Positions 1-7,346 of a stretch of 7,607 bases of DNA are shown here, piece after piece. Every line of letters starts with the position of its first letter. The stretch's first letter is position 1. The stretch is taken from the NCBI GenBank assembly GCA_025997455.1, contig BNUP01000104.1:1-7607 (forward strand), in the 5' to 3' direction. The position numbers and the translations under genes were made by a program. Source of the DNA: Fibrobacterales bacterium. Lineage in GTDB: Bacteria > Fibrobacterota > Fibrobacteria > Fibrobacterales > Fibrobacteraceae. The notes under the pieces are model-generated. The model was not told the origin of the DNA, searched no databases, and worked only from the letters and a program-made list of their open reading frames with translations.

Positions 1-1816
1 TGCTGAAATTAGACAAGTCTATGGGGCTGTTCTTACGGACAAACTCCACAAAATGCTCAAGCCCGTATGCCTCTCGCGCCGCATTAAAAGTTTCAATTAC
101 GCCGTCAGTGTAAAGCACAATAAAATCGCCGCTCTCAACCTTCAATTCCCGCTCTTCAATATAGGGTGAAATATCATCGTCCATCATAACCGCAAGACCA
201 CCCGACCTTATACATTCAAGTGCCTTATTTTTTGCGTGATAATGCAAAATATGCTCGTGCCCGCAACTCACATATTTCAGCCGCCTTTCCGCAGAATCCC
301 ATTCAAAGAAAAGCATAGTTATAAACATACCTATATTTATTTTTTGCATAAGGTAAGAATTCAAATCTATAATAAATGATTTTATATCCTCTTTATACTC
401 GTATTTATTCTGTAAATATGTCTGCAAAATCGCTACCAAAATACCTGCCGCAACACCCTTTCCGCTCACATCGCCAATCACAATTCCCAATTTATCGCCA
501 TTCGTAATAAAATCGTAATAATCGCCGCCAATTTCCTTTGCTGGTTGAGTAAAAGCCGAAACCTTTACACCCTTAGTCTTCGGTATTTTTTGAGAGAACA
601 ACGCCTCCTGAACAATATTTCCTGCAGTCAACTCCGCAGACATACGCATATTTTCGTTTTTCTGCTCCATCATTCTGCTCGTATTCAAAATTATCGCAGC
701 CAAATAGGCGAAATTTTTTGCAATTCTAAAATCGCTTTCGGAGAAATAGCCGTTGTCGGTTTTGTTCTGCAAAACGAGCACTCCCATAAGTTCGGTTTCC
801 TGTAAAAGCGGTAATAAAATCATAGTGCGGACTTCTTGTGTAATATTCGCTAAATCTATATCACTATTTTTAACAGAATAGTTAAAAAATATTCCATTGC
901 CGTCGCTGTTATGCCCGCATTTCCAAATTATGGAATTTTGGTTTGTGATGTGCTGTTTCATAGTGATTTCCCGCAGAACTTCGGGATTGTTGAAAAGTTT
1001 TTCGTTGCTCACTTGAGACGGAAAATACAAACCCAAAACCTCCACGCACTCAAACCTGTTTCTCTCCTCACTCCACTCATAAATAGCGGAACCCTTAGCC
1101 TCTAAAAAATTACCGAGAGTTGTTAAATACCGAGATAGGGAATTTTTTTTATCAGTAAAATCCTTTATGGAAGTAGAAAATTTTTCGACCATATCTTGGA
1201 ATTTTTTTAGTTCATCACTCATAGATTTCATTATATTCTGCGGTTCTTTTAACTCACTTGTCCGTTTTTTTAAGTGCATATAAAACATCTGCACCACAAA
1301 AATTATATTGAAAAAATAAATATCGGTAAGCATACAGGGAACGCTCAAATATATGAGAGTGCGAACGGAGAATTTTGGAATGTAAGCGGTATCGGCATAT
1401 TCCCTATCCAATTTGAATACCGTGAAAATTGAGAAAAACTTCGTCAAAAGAATCCAAAGTTCAATTCCGTAAAAAGATTTTGAGGGAATTTCCATTATCA
1501 CCTGCAAAAATATATTGGAAAAAAGAAAAATCAAAAGTAGAGATACTCTATCCCGTTTTATCTTATATTCGAGTTCGTTCTGTATTAAACAGAATAAAAA
1601 TAAGGGATAAAAAATATTTATCAAAAAGGGTATATGAAAGCCGACTGCGTGAGAATAAGCATAAGCAGAAGAGAAAATAAAAAACAAAAAGTAAATAAAA
1701 CTCTCAAAGAGAAGTTTGCGGTCTTTAAAATATACCGCTCTGCATTTTACAAAATAAATTAAAACTGGATAAGCGGCTAAGAACGCAACCAGCAGATAAG
1801 CCGCATTATATATCAT
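1..1816 (-). CDS. Membrane-bound GAF/PP2C (SpoIIE-type) serine phosphatase, 3' end cut off by window
   Basis: An uninterrupted minus-strand frame of 605 codons starts at ATG 1816-1814 and leaves the window without a stop. About six hydrophobic segments fill residues 3-175, with no recognisable HAMP domain. A charged helical linker spans about 185-222. A GAF-like sensor domain lies at about 226-390. The SpoIIE/PP2C phosphatase domain follows, with the metal-binding motifs GGDYYDF (430-436), GDVSGKG (448-454) and YTDGVIE (569-575, Asp571). The last acidic motif of the fold would lie beyond the left edge. By family, such proteins remove phosphate from Ser/Thr of anti-sigma antagonists or other regulators; the substrate here is unknown. 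The start overlaps the secretin stop as TAATG, and GGCGGA lies just upstream, so it is translated as the last visible gene of the pilus operon. No STAS or anti-sigma kinase gene is visible, though one could lie to the left. Domain identity is secure; the link to pili is inferred from position. Confidence 0.9.
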   Translation of the reverse strand, partial: MIYNAAYLLVAFLAAYPVLIYFVKCRAVYFKDRKLLFESFIYFLFFIFSSAYAYSHAVGFHIPFLINIFYPLFLFCLIQNELEYKIKRDRVSLLLIFLFSNIFLQVIMEIPSKSFYGIELWILLTKFFSIFTVFKLDREYADTAYIPKFSVRTLIYLSVPCMLTDIYFFNIIFVVQMFYMHLKKRTSELKEPQNIMKSMSDELKKFQDMVEKFSTSIKDFTDKKNSLSRYLTTLGNFLEAKGSAIYEWSEERNRFECVEVLGLYFPSQVSNEKLFNNPEVLREITMKQHITNQNSIIWKCGHNSDGNGIFFNYSVKNSDIDLANITQEVRTMILLPLLQETELMGVLVLQNKTDNGYFSESDFRIAKNFAYLAAIILNTSRMMEQKNENMRMSAELTAGNIVQEALFSQKIPKTKGVKVSAFTQPAKEIGGDYYDFITNGDKLGIVIGDVSGKGVAAGILVAILQTYLQNKYEYKEDIKSFIIDLNSYLMQKINIGMFITMLFFEWDSAERRLKYVSCGHEHILHYHAKNKALECIRSGGLAVMMDDDISPYIEERELKVESGDFIVLYTDGVIETFNAAREAYGLEHFVEFVRKNSPIDLSNFS

Positions 1817-3066
1817 TATTCCGCCAAGTAATTTCTCATTATTCTCGGAGTCACAAAAATAATCAAATCTTTTTTATTGACCTCTTTACGAGTGTGCTTA
1901 AACAAATAACCCAAAAAAGGAATGTCTTTTAAGAAAGGAATACCTGTTTCCGCCTCTATCTCGTCATTTTTGGTTAAGCCGCCAATTACCACGGTTTCGC
2001 CGTCCGCAACCACAACTTCGGTAGTCGCCTCTTGTTTGCTAATGACAGTTTGTCCTTTATCATCGGTGGAATAAGAGTTATTTTCGGGATGCATTTTTAG
2101 GCGAATTCTGTTGTCTCCTGTAACATGCGGAGTTACGGTTAATTTAATACCTGCTTCCACCATTTGCGTAGATGATTGTCCGTTGTTGTCTATAACTCGA
2201 ATTGAAATTTGGTCACCCATAAAGATGTTTGCCTCAGTGTGATCTAAGGTTGAAATTTGCGGACTCGCCAAAACTTCAGAACGGGAGTCGCTTAAAATAT
2301 TTGCAATTGTCGCATGCACATTTTGGTCAAAAGCCGATATTGTAAGTTTTGTCGTAGGCTCTGGTGGTAACCCCGTCAGATTTGAAAATGCCGCATTTAC
2401 GCGTGAATTTGTACCGCCCACTTGCACATTAGACCAATCAACTCCCAAATCGTTTGCCAAACGGCTATCTACTACCACCAATTTTGCGGTAATCACAATT
2501 TGCAGAGTTTCAACATCTAATTCCTGCATAGTCTTTTCCATTTGCTCCAAGCGTTTTTCGGTGTCATAAACTATAATTGCACTATTCCGTTCCACTACTG
2601 AAATTCTGCCTCTTGAACTCTTCATAGTCTCAAATACTCTTGCCATATCTGCGGCGGGAGCGTGCCGAATTTGAAAACTCTTCCTGATGAGAGGCGCAAC
2701 CATATCGCTTTGTTCGCGTTTCTCGGACTCCCGAATTACCTTCTGCTGATAAGATGAAGTTTTTTGAATGCTTATGTAGTCGCTCTCAACTATCCAAGTG
2801 AGGTCATACATACTGCAAATTATGTCGAGAATTTCCACCCAAGTTTTCTTGGTCGCGGCAATGGAGAGTTTTCCCTGCACATCTGGAGCAAGCAGAATAT
2901 CAACGCCCGCTGTTGTTGATATGGAGTGAAAAACCGATTGAAAATCGGAATCTACGAAGTTGAAATCGTATTTTTTGCTGCTGCCTTGAACGGCGGCAAA
3001 GGCGGAAACCGCAATGCACAAGAGCAAAGCGGCAGAGAATGAACGCATTTTTAACATAATTTTCAT
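1816..3066 (-). CDS. pilQ: Compact PilQ-type secretin (outer-membrane pore)
   Basis: This 416-residue protein is a secretin, the multimeric outer-membrane channel through which the pilus passes. A signal peptide covers about 1-25, with a hydrophobic core ALLLCIAVSAFA. A short secretin/TonB N-terminal (STN) domain lies at about 34-103 and one N1-type ring domain at about 126-185. The secretin beta-barrel domain spans about 190-409. It carries VLASPQISTLDHTEANIFMG (265-284), EAGIKLTVTPHV (304-315), GETVVIGGL (356-364), the GIPFLKDIPFLGYLF lip motif (375-389) and LIIFVTPRI (401-409). Typical PilQ proteins are much longer and carry N-terminal AMIN domains. These are missing here, and AMIN-like sequence sits in the gene upstream. 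The start at 3066 is chosen because it overlaps the preceding stop as ATGA and has a G-rich GGGGGTG upstream. Met4 and Met7 are possible alternative starts. A type II secretion GspD is less likely given the PilMNOP neighbours. Confidence 0.93.
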   Translation of the reverse strand: MKIMLKMRSFSAALLLCIAVSAFAAVQGSSKKYDFNFVDSDFQSVFHSISTTAGVDILLAPDVQGKLSIAATKKTWVEILDIICSMYDLTWIVESDYISIQKTSSYQQKVIRESEKREQSDMVAPLIRKSFQIRHAPAADMARVFETMKSSRGRISVVERNSAIIVYDTEKRLEQMEKTMQELDVETLQIVITAKLVVVDSRLANDLGVDWSNVQVGGTNSRVNAAFSNLTGLPPEPTTKLTISAFDQNVHATIANILSDSRSEVLASPQISTLDHTEANIFMGDQISIRVIDNNGQSSTQMVEAGIKLTVTPHVTGDNRIRLKMHPENNSYSTDDKGQTVISKQEATTEVVVADGETVVIGGLTKNDEIEAETGIPFLKDIPFLGYLFKHTRKEVNKKDLIIFVTPRIMRNYLAE

Positions 3067-4646
3067 TGAGCACCCCCGTATCTGTCGGGTAAAGACATTG
3101 TATAGCGACGACTTACCCCATATTCTTGAAGCAGGAACAGAACACTATTCGGTGAAATTTTTAGAATCTTTCCGTTTTTAACGCTGTCACCTTCGTGCAG
3201 TGTGTGCGAAAGACCCCTTGTTTTGTTATCGGATAAAACAGCCATAGGCATTTCATTTTCAAAAACCACTCCTACCAAAGTCAAATTGTCTATGTTAATC
3301 CCGTCGTTTTCCAAACCGCGAACCTCAATAAACGGGTCGCGAAAACCATAAGACGAATATGTAATTTTATCATCGTCTTTCCAACCGAATTTTGCGGCAA
3401 TGCTATCCACTCCGCCGGGGCTTTCCTTTTTGAGACGGCGCAATTTATCCTTTTGCGAAGTTGTTAAATCCGCCTCCGGCAAAACATCCCTCTGATACAC
3501 AAATCCTTCTCTGTTGTTAAACGAAACTTTGTAAAACGGAGGTTGTTTTTTGAGAATCCTCAAACGGTCGCCAAATTCCAATGCCTCAAGAGGTCTGCCT
3601 TCTGCCGCAGAAGGGAACAACGAGGTTATATCTTCGGTAACTATGTATGATGCATCCGAGCGTTTTACCTGTATTGTATTTGCAAAAGAAAATTCACCTG
3701 TTTTTTTATCTGTAACAAGTTTTTTACCCGCACCGCTGTTTTTATCTACTTTTTGTGCAAATTCTGCGGATTTTACCGCGAGTTGCTCATTGCTCGGCAG
3801 GTAATATTCATTACTGCTCAACCCTGTGGGGAGCACCTTCCAATTCGACAGTTTTCCTGCTGTAGTGGGAATTTGCAACAAAATGCGATTTTTATTCAAC
3901 AATATGGCAGGAGAAATTGAATCCTTTAAGTAAATTGTCAATTTGCCCTCTGACCAAGCGAAACCTTTGGAAATTTCACTGTTTGCAGTTTGAAATACCA
4001 TTGAATGTTCGGGTGCGTTGGGAACTGCAAACGACACGGAGGAGTCTGTGATTTCGGGCTTTAGTTGTTTTGGGAGTTGTGAATCTAAAATTATCAACAG
4101 TTCATCCCAAGCGGAATTTCTTTGAACAGTTACGCCTGCAATGTGCGGAGGCAGAATTGAAAAACCTTCCAAAACGGATTTTTCGTTCGTTTTTTCGGCA
4201 ATTTTTTCTTCTGCTTTTATATTTGCGAGAGTCCAAGATTTTGTGCTGTTTTTTCCATTCAAATTAAAAGACATAACGAAGTTTGTTTTGTTGCGGAGTT
4301 CAACTACATTCCTGTCGCTTGAAATTTCATCACCGCATTTGAAATTTATGTATAAGAGATTTTTTGCTTTGTCGTTTGATACCTTAGCCGATTTAATCCA
4401 AGAAGAGAGGCTGTCTATGTTGTAATTCCCGTCTTTCAACTTAAATTCGGTTTTTGAAAATGCCACTTGCAAAATGTGTTTTGCAGAATCGAACTTTTGA
4501 AAATAATCGGGAAGTCCCTGCTCCCCTCTAAACGGAAATTCCAATGAGCATTTTGCGGAGTTGCAGGAAAAACGGACATCTTGCAGTGTAGCGGAATTTG
4601 CAAAAATCGCAAGGAAAATAAGTATTATCGGTAAATTGCGGTTCAT
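3063..4646 (-). CDS. Composite periplasmic protein: AMIN-like region, SH3b domain and C-terminal PilP domain
   Basis: The 527-residue product begins with a signal peptide (about 1-19, FLAIFANSA then T). No lipobox cysteine is visible, although classical PilP is a lipoprotein. Residues about 20-128 and 168-262 are beta-rich, with alternating hydrophobic patterns resembling the AMIN domains at the N terminus of PilQ; this assignment is by pattern and is moderate. Residues about 325-389 look like a bacterial SH3 domain (ALEFGDRLRILKK, then FYKVSFNNREGFVYQRDV). The C terminus, about 430-521, matches PilP: YGFRDPF (433-439), LTLVGVVF (455-462), an HTLHEGDSVKNGKILKI stretch (481-497) and SVLFLLQEYG (501-510). 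PilP connects PilN/PilO to the secretin; AMIN and SH3b modules generally bind peptidoglycan. The gene overlaps pilO and the secretin by ATGA on both sides, and GAGGT nine bases before the start is a good ribosome binding site. At about three times the length of ordinary PilP, it is best called a pilP-like fusion. Confidence 0.85.
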   Translation of the reverse strand: MNRNLPIILIFLAIFANSATLQDVRFSCNSAKCSLEFPFRGEQGLPDYFQKFDSAKHILQVAFSKTEFKLKDGNYNIDSLSSWIKSAKVSNDKAKNLLYINFKCGDEISSDRNVVELRNKTNFVMSFNLNGKNSTKSWTLANIKAEEKIAEKTNEKSVLEGFSILPPHIAGVTVQRNSAWDELLIILDSQLPKQLKPEITDSSVSFAVPNAPEHSMVFQTANSEISKGFAWSEGKLTIYLKDSISPAILLNKNRILLQIPTTAGKLSNWKVLPTGLSSNEYYLPSNEQLAVKSAEFAQKVDKNSGAGKKLVTDKKTGEFSFANTIQVKRSDASYIVTEDITSLFPSAAEGRPLEALEFGDRLRILKKQPPFYKVSFNNREGFVYQRDVLPEADLTTSQKDKLRRLKKESPGGVDSIAAKFGWKDDDKITYSSYGFRDPFIEVRGLENDGINIDNLTLVGVVFENEMPMAVLSDNKTRGLSHTLHEGDSVKNGKILKISPNSVLFLLQEYGVSRRYTMSLPDRYGGAQ

Positions 4647-5281
4647 TTCTTTTTTACCTCGGTCTTGGCGGCAGGTGCACCCACATTTTTCTTTGATGTA
4701 AATGTGGTTAAATCAAACGATACACTCATAGTTACCGGTTCCCAGCCGTGGCTGTCTGCCTTTTTTATCTCTTGCATTATTGCGCCCGAACGGTTGAGTT
4801 TTAAGTTATCTATGGTTGTGGGGTAATTAAAATTCGCTATCTCCGCAAAGAGATAACCGAGCATGTGATAACCCGCATTCACATTAAACGAATATTTATT
4901 CTCGACAAAAAATTCCTTTTCCTGCTTTCCGTTGGGCTTAAAGTTTTGAACATTCACTCCCGATGCTCTAACCACGCCATACAAATCCTGCAAGCGCAAA
5001 GGCACTTTTTCTTCTTCGGGGAACATTTCTTTTAACCGTTCAAATTCAATTTCCGCTTTTGCCAAATCCGCCTCTAACATAGGTATTCTGGATCTTTGAG
5101 AATTTATTTTATCTAACTCATCTTGTGCAATTTTTTGACTCGCCACTAATTCTGCCTTTTTATCCTGAAACTCCGTCCAAAGCATATCATAAAAGAAATA
5201 ACACGCCGCAATGCACATAAGCACCACAACAACCGCATAAACATTCTTCTTATCTTTAATAACAAACTTACTGGTAGCCAT
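4643..5281 (-). CDS. pilO: Type IV pilus inner-membrane alignment protein PilO
   Basis: This 212-residue single-pass membrane protein has the PilO layout. There is a short basic cytoplasmic tail (1-13), one membrane helix at about 14-31 (VYAVVVVLMCIAACYFFY), and a coiled coil at about 36-90. A ferredoxin-like periplasmic domain at about 95-195 includes LQDLYGVVRASGVNVQNF and YHMLGYLFAEIANFNYPT. The tail (about 197-212) is rich in Lys and Ala. PilO pairs with PilN and with the PilP domain to link the cytoplasmic PilM ring to the secretin. The length is usual for the family. The start is preceded by GGAG about ten bases upstream, inside a duplicated segment (see the repeat at 5284-5320). The stop overlaps the next start as ATGA, so the downstream gene is translationally coupled. 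Overall sequence similarity in this family is low; the call rests on topology plus gene order. Confidence 0.88.
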   Translation of the reverse strand: MATSKFVIKDKKNVYAVVVVLMCIAACYFFYDMLWTEFQDKKAELVASQKIAQDELDKINSQRSRIPMLEADLAKAEIEFERLKEMFPEEEKVPLRLQDLYGVVRASGVNVQNFKPNGKQEKEFFVENKYSFNVNAGYHMLGYLFAEIANFNYPTTIDNLKLNRSGAIMQEIKKADSHGWEPVTMSVSFDLTTFTSKKNVGAPAAKTEVKKK

Positions 5282-5283
5282 AA

Positions 5284-5320
5284 TAAAAAAACTCCGTTAA
5301 TCTAAAAAACTCCGTTAATC
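5284..5320. repeat. Tandem duplication (18-19 bp) covering the pilO ribosome binding site
   Basis: T(A)7 CTCCGTTAATC (5284-5302) is followed at once by T(A)6 CTCCGTTAATC (5303-5320). Read on the coding strand, each copy gives GATTAACGGAG and a T run. The copy nearest pilO places GGAG about ten bases before its ATG. The second GGAG lies 18 bases further upstream and is too far away to serve as the ribosome binding site. The copies differ only by one A in the homopolymer. Confidence 0.9.
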
Positions 5321-5342
5321 AAAAATTTCGCTAATATAAACT

Positions 5343-5954
5343 CTAACGAATCCCGTCTTCCATACCGAGATTCTCATTAAATCCGACTTTCAATGAAAAA
5401 TTATAAGCATCTTCTCCGTTTATTTTTGACGCGCTTATGTTCGTCAAACTGACATCGGTAATTGAAACCTTTTGTTCCAATTTCAACATATACAAAGCCA
5501 CATCGGAGAAACTCCAAGTTACACAACCTATATCGAGTTGCGTTCCCGCTTGATTTACTCCTGTTATCCAAGTTCCCGCGGGGAGTGCGGTAGATAAATC
5601 CTCAAATAGAATTACCCACCGTTTTCTGCTGACCTGAATAGATTTTAACGCCTTGCTCTTTGAGGCGATGAGGGCAACTTTTTGGTCTAATTCTTCAATT
5701 TTTTTGAGAAGAGGTCTTTCCTTTTCGGCAGCCGCTTTTGTCTGCTCAACAATAGCCTGCAAATCACCAACGGTGCTTTCTATATGCACATATAACAGAA
5801 ACAACACAACCGCCACTATAAACAACGCAAAAGACGACCAAATAACACGGGCATCGGAGAGCCACGACAAATCGAATTTCTTCCGTTTATGCTCGGCGGG
5901 GAGGAGGTTAATTTCCAATAATTGTATACTTGAATGTTGATGTGATTTTGCCAT
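5343..5954 (-). CDS. pilN: Type IV pilus inner-membrane protein PilN
   Basis: The product has 203 residues when started at ATG 5954-5952. That start is supported by GAGGAA a few bases upstream and by a TAATG overlap with the pilM stop; an open frame continuing to 5999 has no such support. The cytoplasmic N terminus carries EINLLPAE (14-21), the conserved PilN motif that inserts into the PilM groove. A membrane helix lies at about 37-57, a coiled coil at about 60-105, and a compact periplasmic alpha/beta domain at about 110-192 (LSTALPAGTWITGV, then LDIGCVTWSFSDVALYMLKLE). PilN pairs with PilO in the inner membrane and passes the PilM signal to the periplasmic alignment complex. The INLLP motif and the position between pilM and pilO make this firm. 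Confidence 0.93.
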   Translation of the reverse strand: MAKSHQHSSIQLLEINLLPAEHKRKKFDLSWLSDARVIWSSFALFIVAVVLFLLYVHIESTVGDLQAIVEQTKAAAEKERPLLKKIEELDQKVALIASKSKALKSIQVSRKRWVILFEDLSTALPAGTWITGVNQAGTQLDIGCVTWSFSDVALYMLKLEQKVSITDVSLTNISASKINGEDAYNFSLKVGFNENLGMEDGIR

Positions 5955-7066
5955 TAGAACTTCCTCAATGCAAGCCCAAGAGCCACGGAATAGATACACG
6001 ATATTTTAGCCCAATCGGTTCCGCGAAAACGATTCTGGTCAATTTGAACCGCACCGAAAGGAGAGAGAACCTTCACATCTAAGGACAATCTGTCGGCTAA
6101 AAATATATCCAAGCCCAGAATATTCGCTCCGCCGCCCGATAAAATCATTTTTGAAGGACGGCTGTAATTATCTGCAGAACTGAAATAACGGAGTGCGGTG
6201 TCTAATTTCATAGAAATTTCTTCAAACACGAACTCTTTGGTAGATTTGATTCTGTCATCGTCAATGTCTGCAATTTTAACACTTGGGTCTATTAGAATTT
6301 CACCGCATTTTTCTGGAGTAATGTTGAGAGGTCCCGACATTTGCTCCTGTAAGTTTTGGAATGCACCGCCAAATATAGACCTTGCGGTGCTGAACCTGCC
6401 GTCTTTTATATATGCTACATAGGCTTTGCTGTAACCAAAATTTAAGAGCAATGTGGAGTTGTCCTCTTCACCTTCGGGCGGAAGGTCGGAGCCTGCGGCG
6501 AGTTGTGCGGATGCGGTAAATGAATTTCCGAGTGCAAAGGCATCTATATCTATGGCGGCGAGTTTAATATTCAACGCCTGAAAGAGATTTACCCAAGCCG
6601 TGAGTGCGGAGTTTTTAGCCGCAACTATCATAGCCTCAATACCCTCTTCCCTATGCTCAATTACGCTGTAATCGATGACATTGCCTGCATCGTCAAAGGG
6701 ACTTCTGCCCATAGCGGCTTGAAGTATCAGTTCATTTTCGGAGACTTTCGGCACCGGTTTAACGAGCATTCTGTCGCAGAGAACACCGGAAGTCCAATTT
6801 ATTGCAAGGATAAAATCGCCGTTCAAGCCCAAGGGTAAGGCTCTGTTGAGAACGGTTTGGAGTTTTTCTATAAGGACAGCGGCGTTTTTTATCTCGTTAT
6901 CTACCAAAACACCATCCGGCAATAATTCCTGCTCCAATGCGAGCAATTCACCCTTCTCTCCGGGTTTATGAGCCACAACGGCAACCTTTATGAGGCGATG
7001 ACCAATGTCTATGCCTACGGTTTGGCTCTCACCGCGAATTCTTGAAATTATATTGCTCAATTGCAT
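5954..7066 (-). CDS. pilM: Type IV pilus assembly ATPase-fold protein PilM
   Basis: The 370-residue product is an actin/FtsA-fold cytoplasmic protein that forms a ring under the pilus machine and binds the PilN tail. VGIDIGHRLIKVAVV (17-31) is the first phosphate loop. LLLNFGYSKAYVAYIKDGR (206-224) is the second, with Asn209 where Asp is usual. IDAFAL (174-179) is a PilM-type motif, and MILSGGGANILGL (307-319) is the adenosine motif. Length matches the family (about 350-380). The open frame continues upstream to 7426, but the extra 120 residues are repetitive-DNA translation with no PilM character. PilM homologues start about 15-20 residues before GIDIG, so Met at 7066 is preferred. Unlike the downstream genes, no Shine-Dalgarno is visible before this start; instead a palindrome abuts it. 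It is the first gene of the operon, and its stop overlaps the pilN start as TAATG. Confidence 0.93.
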   Translation of the reverse strand: MQLSNIISRIRGESQTVGIDIGHRLIKVAVVAHKPGEKGELLALEQELLPDGVLVDNEIKNAAVLIEKLQTVLNRALPLGLNGDFILAINWTSGVLCDRMLVKPVPKVSENELILQAAMGRSPFDDAGNVIDYSVIEHREEGIEAMIVAAKNSALTAWVNLFQALNIKLAAIDIDAFALGNSFTASAQLAAGSDLPPEGEEDNSTLLLNFGYSKAYVAYIKDGRFSTARSIFGGAFQNLQEQMSGPLNITPEKCGEILIDPSVKIADIDDDRIKSTKEFVFEEISMKLDTALRYFSSADNYSRPSKMILSGGGANILGLDIFLADRLSLDVKVLSPFGAVQIDQNRFRGTDWAKISCIYSVALGLALRKF

Positions 7067-7067
7067 C

Positions 7068-7085
7068 TGTATATGTAAATATACA
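7068..7085. promoter_or_regulatory. Palindrome abutting the pilM start codon, possible operator or mRNA hairpin
   Basis: TGTATAT (7068-7074) and ATATACA (7079-7085) form a perfect 7-base inverted repeat around the 4-base spacer GTAA. It ends one base before the pilM ATG and occupies the place where a ribosome binding site would be expected. It also overlaps the best candidate -10 element (TATATT, minus strand 7083-7078). It could be a dimeric repressor site or a weak hairpin limiting translation. AT-rich palindromes of this size also occur by chance, so confidence is limited. Confidence 0.35.
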
Positions 7086-7140
7086 AAAAAATAAGGGAAT
7101 GTGATAGAAAAAAGTAAAAAGAGGGAAGGAATGTGGAGAG

Positions 7141-7168
7141 AGTAGAGAGTGGGGAGTAGAGAGTGGGG
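7141..7168. repeat. Exact 14-bp tandem repeat in purine-rich DNA
   Basis: AGTAGAGAGTGGGG occurs twice in a row (7141-7154 and 7155-7168), flanked by further partial copies (GGAGAG before, AG after). It lies in an almost all-purine plus-strand stretch upstream of pilM. It looks like slippage-prone low-complexity DNA; no function is evident. Confidence 0.85.
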
Positions 7169-7322
7169 AGAATGGAATTGTAGTAGTGGCGTGGTTTTTA
7201 ACCCGCCCTTGTAGGGGCGACCATTGTTGCCATTATTCATACAGATTATCTCAGGTTTCTTTTTAATAGGACAGATATACTTATTAAAACTCGCCCCTAC
7301 AATTCCTTTCTCCCTTCTCCCC
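7165..7322. repeat. Nested inverted repeats with GTAGGGGCGA core, MITE- or REP-like
   Basis: TTGTAGGGGCGA (7209-7220) is perfectly complementary to TCGCCCCTACAA (7291-7302), a 12-base inverted repeat with a 70-base spacer. The right arm can also pair with a second left partner: GGAATTGTAG (7174-7183) matches CTACAATTCC (7297-7306), and GGGGAGAA (7165-7172) matches TTCTCCCC (7315-7322). The arms therefore look like two overlapping copies of one palindromic repeat family. Repeats with a GTAGGGGCGA core are common as dispersed intergenic elements in many bacteria. No transposase gene lies between the arms. Confidence 0.7.
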
Positions 7323-7346
7323 GCCTGCACCGCCGAGTTCTCCACA

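Noticed and set aside
1429..1680. Plus-strand open frame giving a Lys/Arg-rich 83-residue protein
   Set aside because: It lies opposite the membrane-segment part of the phosphatase gene; the basic composition is what antisense of AT-rich membrane codons yields.
1810..1820. Transcription terminator after the secretin
   Set aside because: No GC-rich stem with a T run; the next start codon overlaps the stop, which points to continued translation.
5955..5999. A start for pilN 15 codons upstream, inside pilM
   Set aside because: It would overlap pilM by 46 bases, whereas the start at 5954 has a GAGGAA site and the same TAATG overlap seen at another junction in this operon.
7224..7290. Small RNA or riboswitch inside the inverted-repeat spacer
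   Set aside because: The 70-base spacer shows no strong internal stems or a terminator-like GC stem with a T run.
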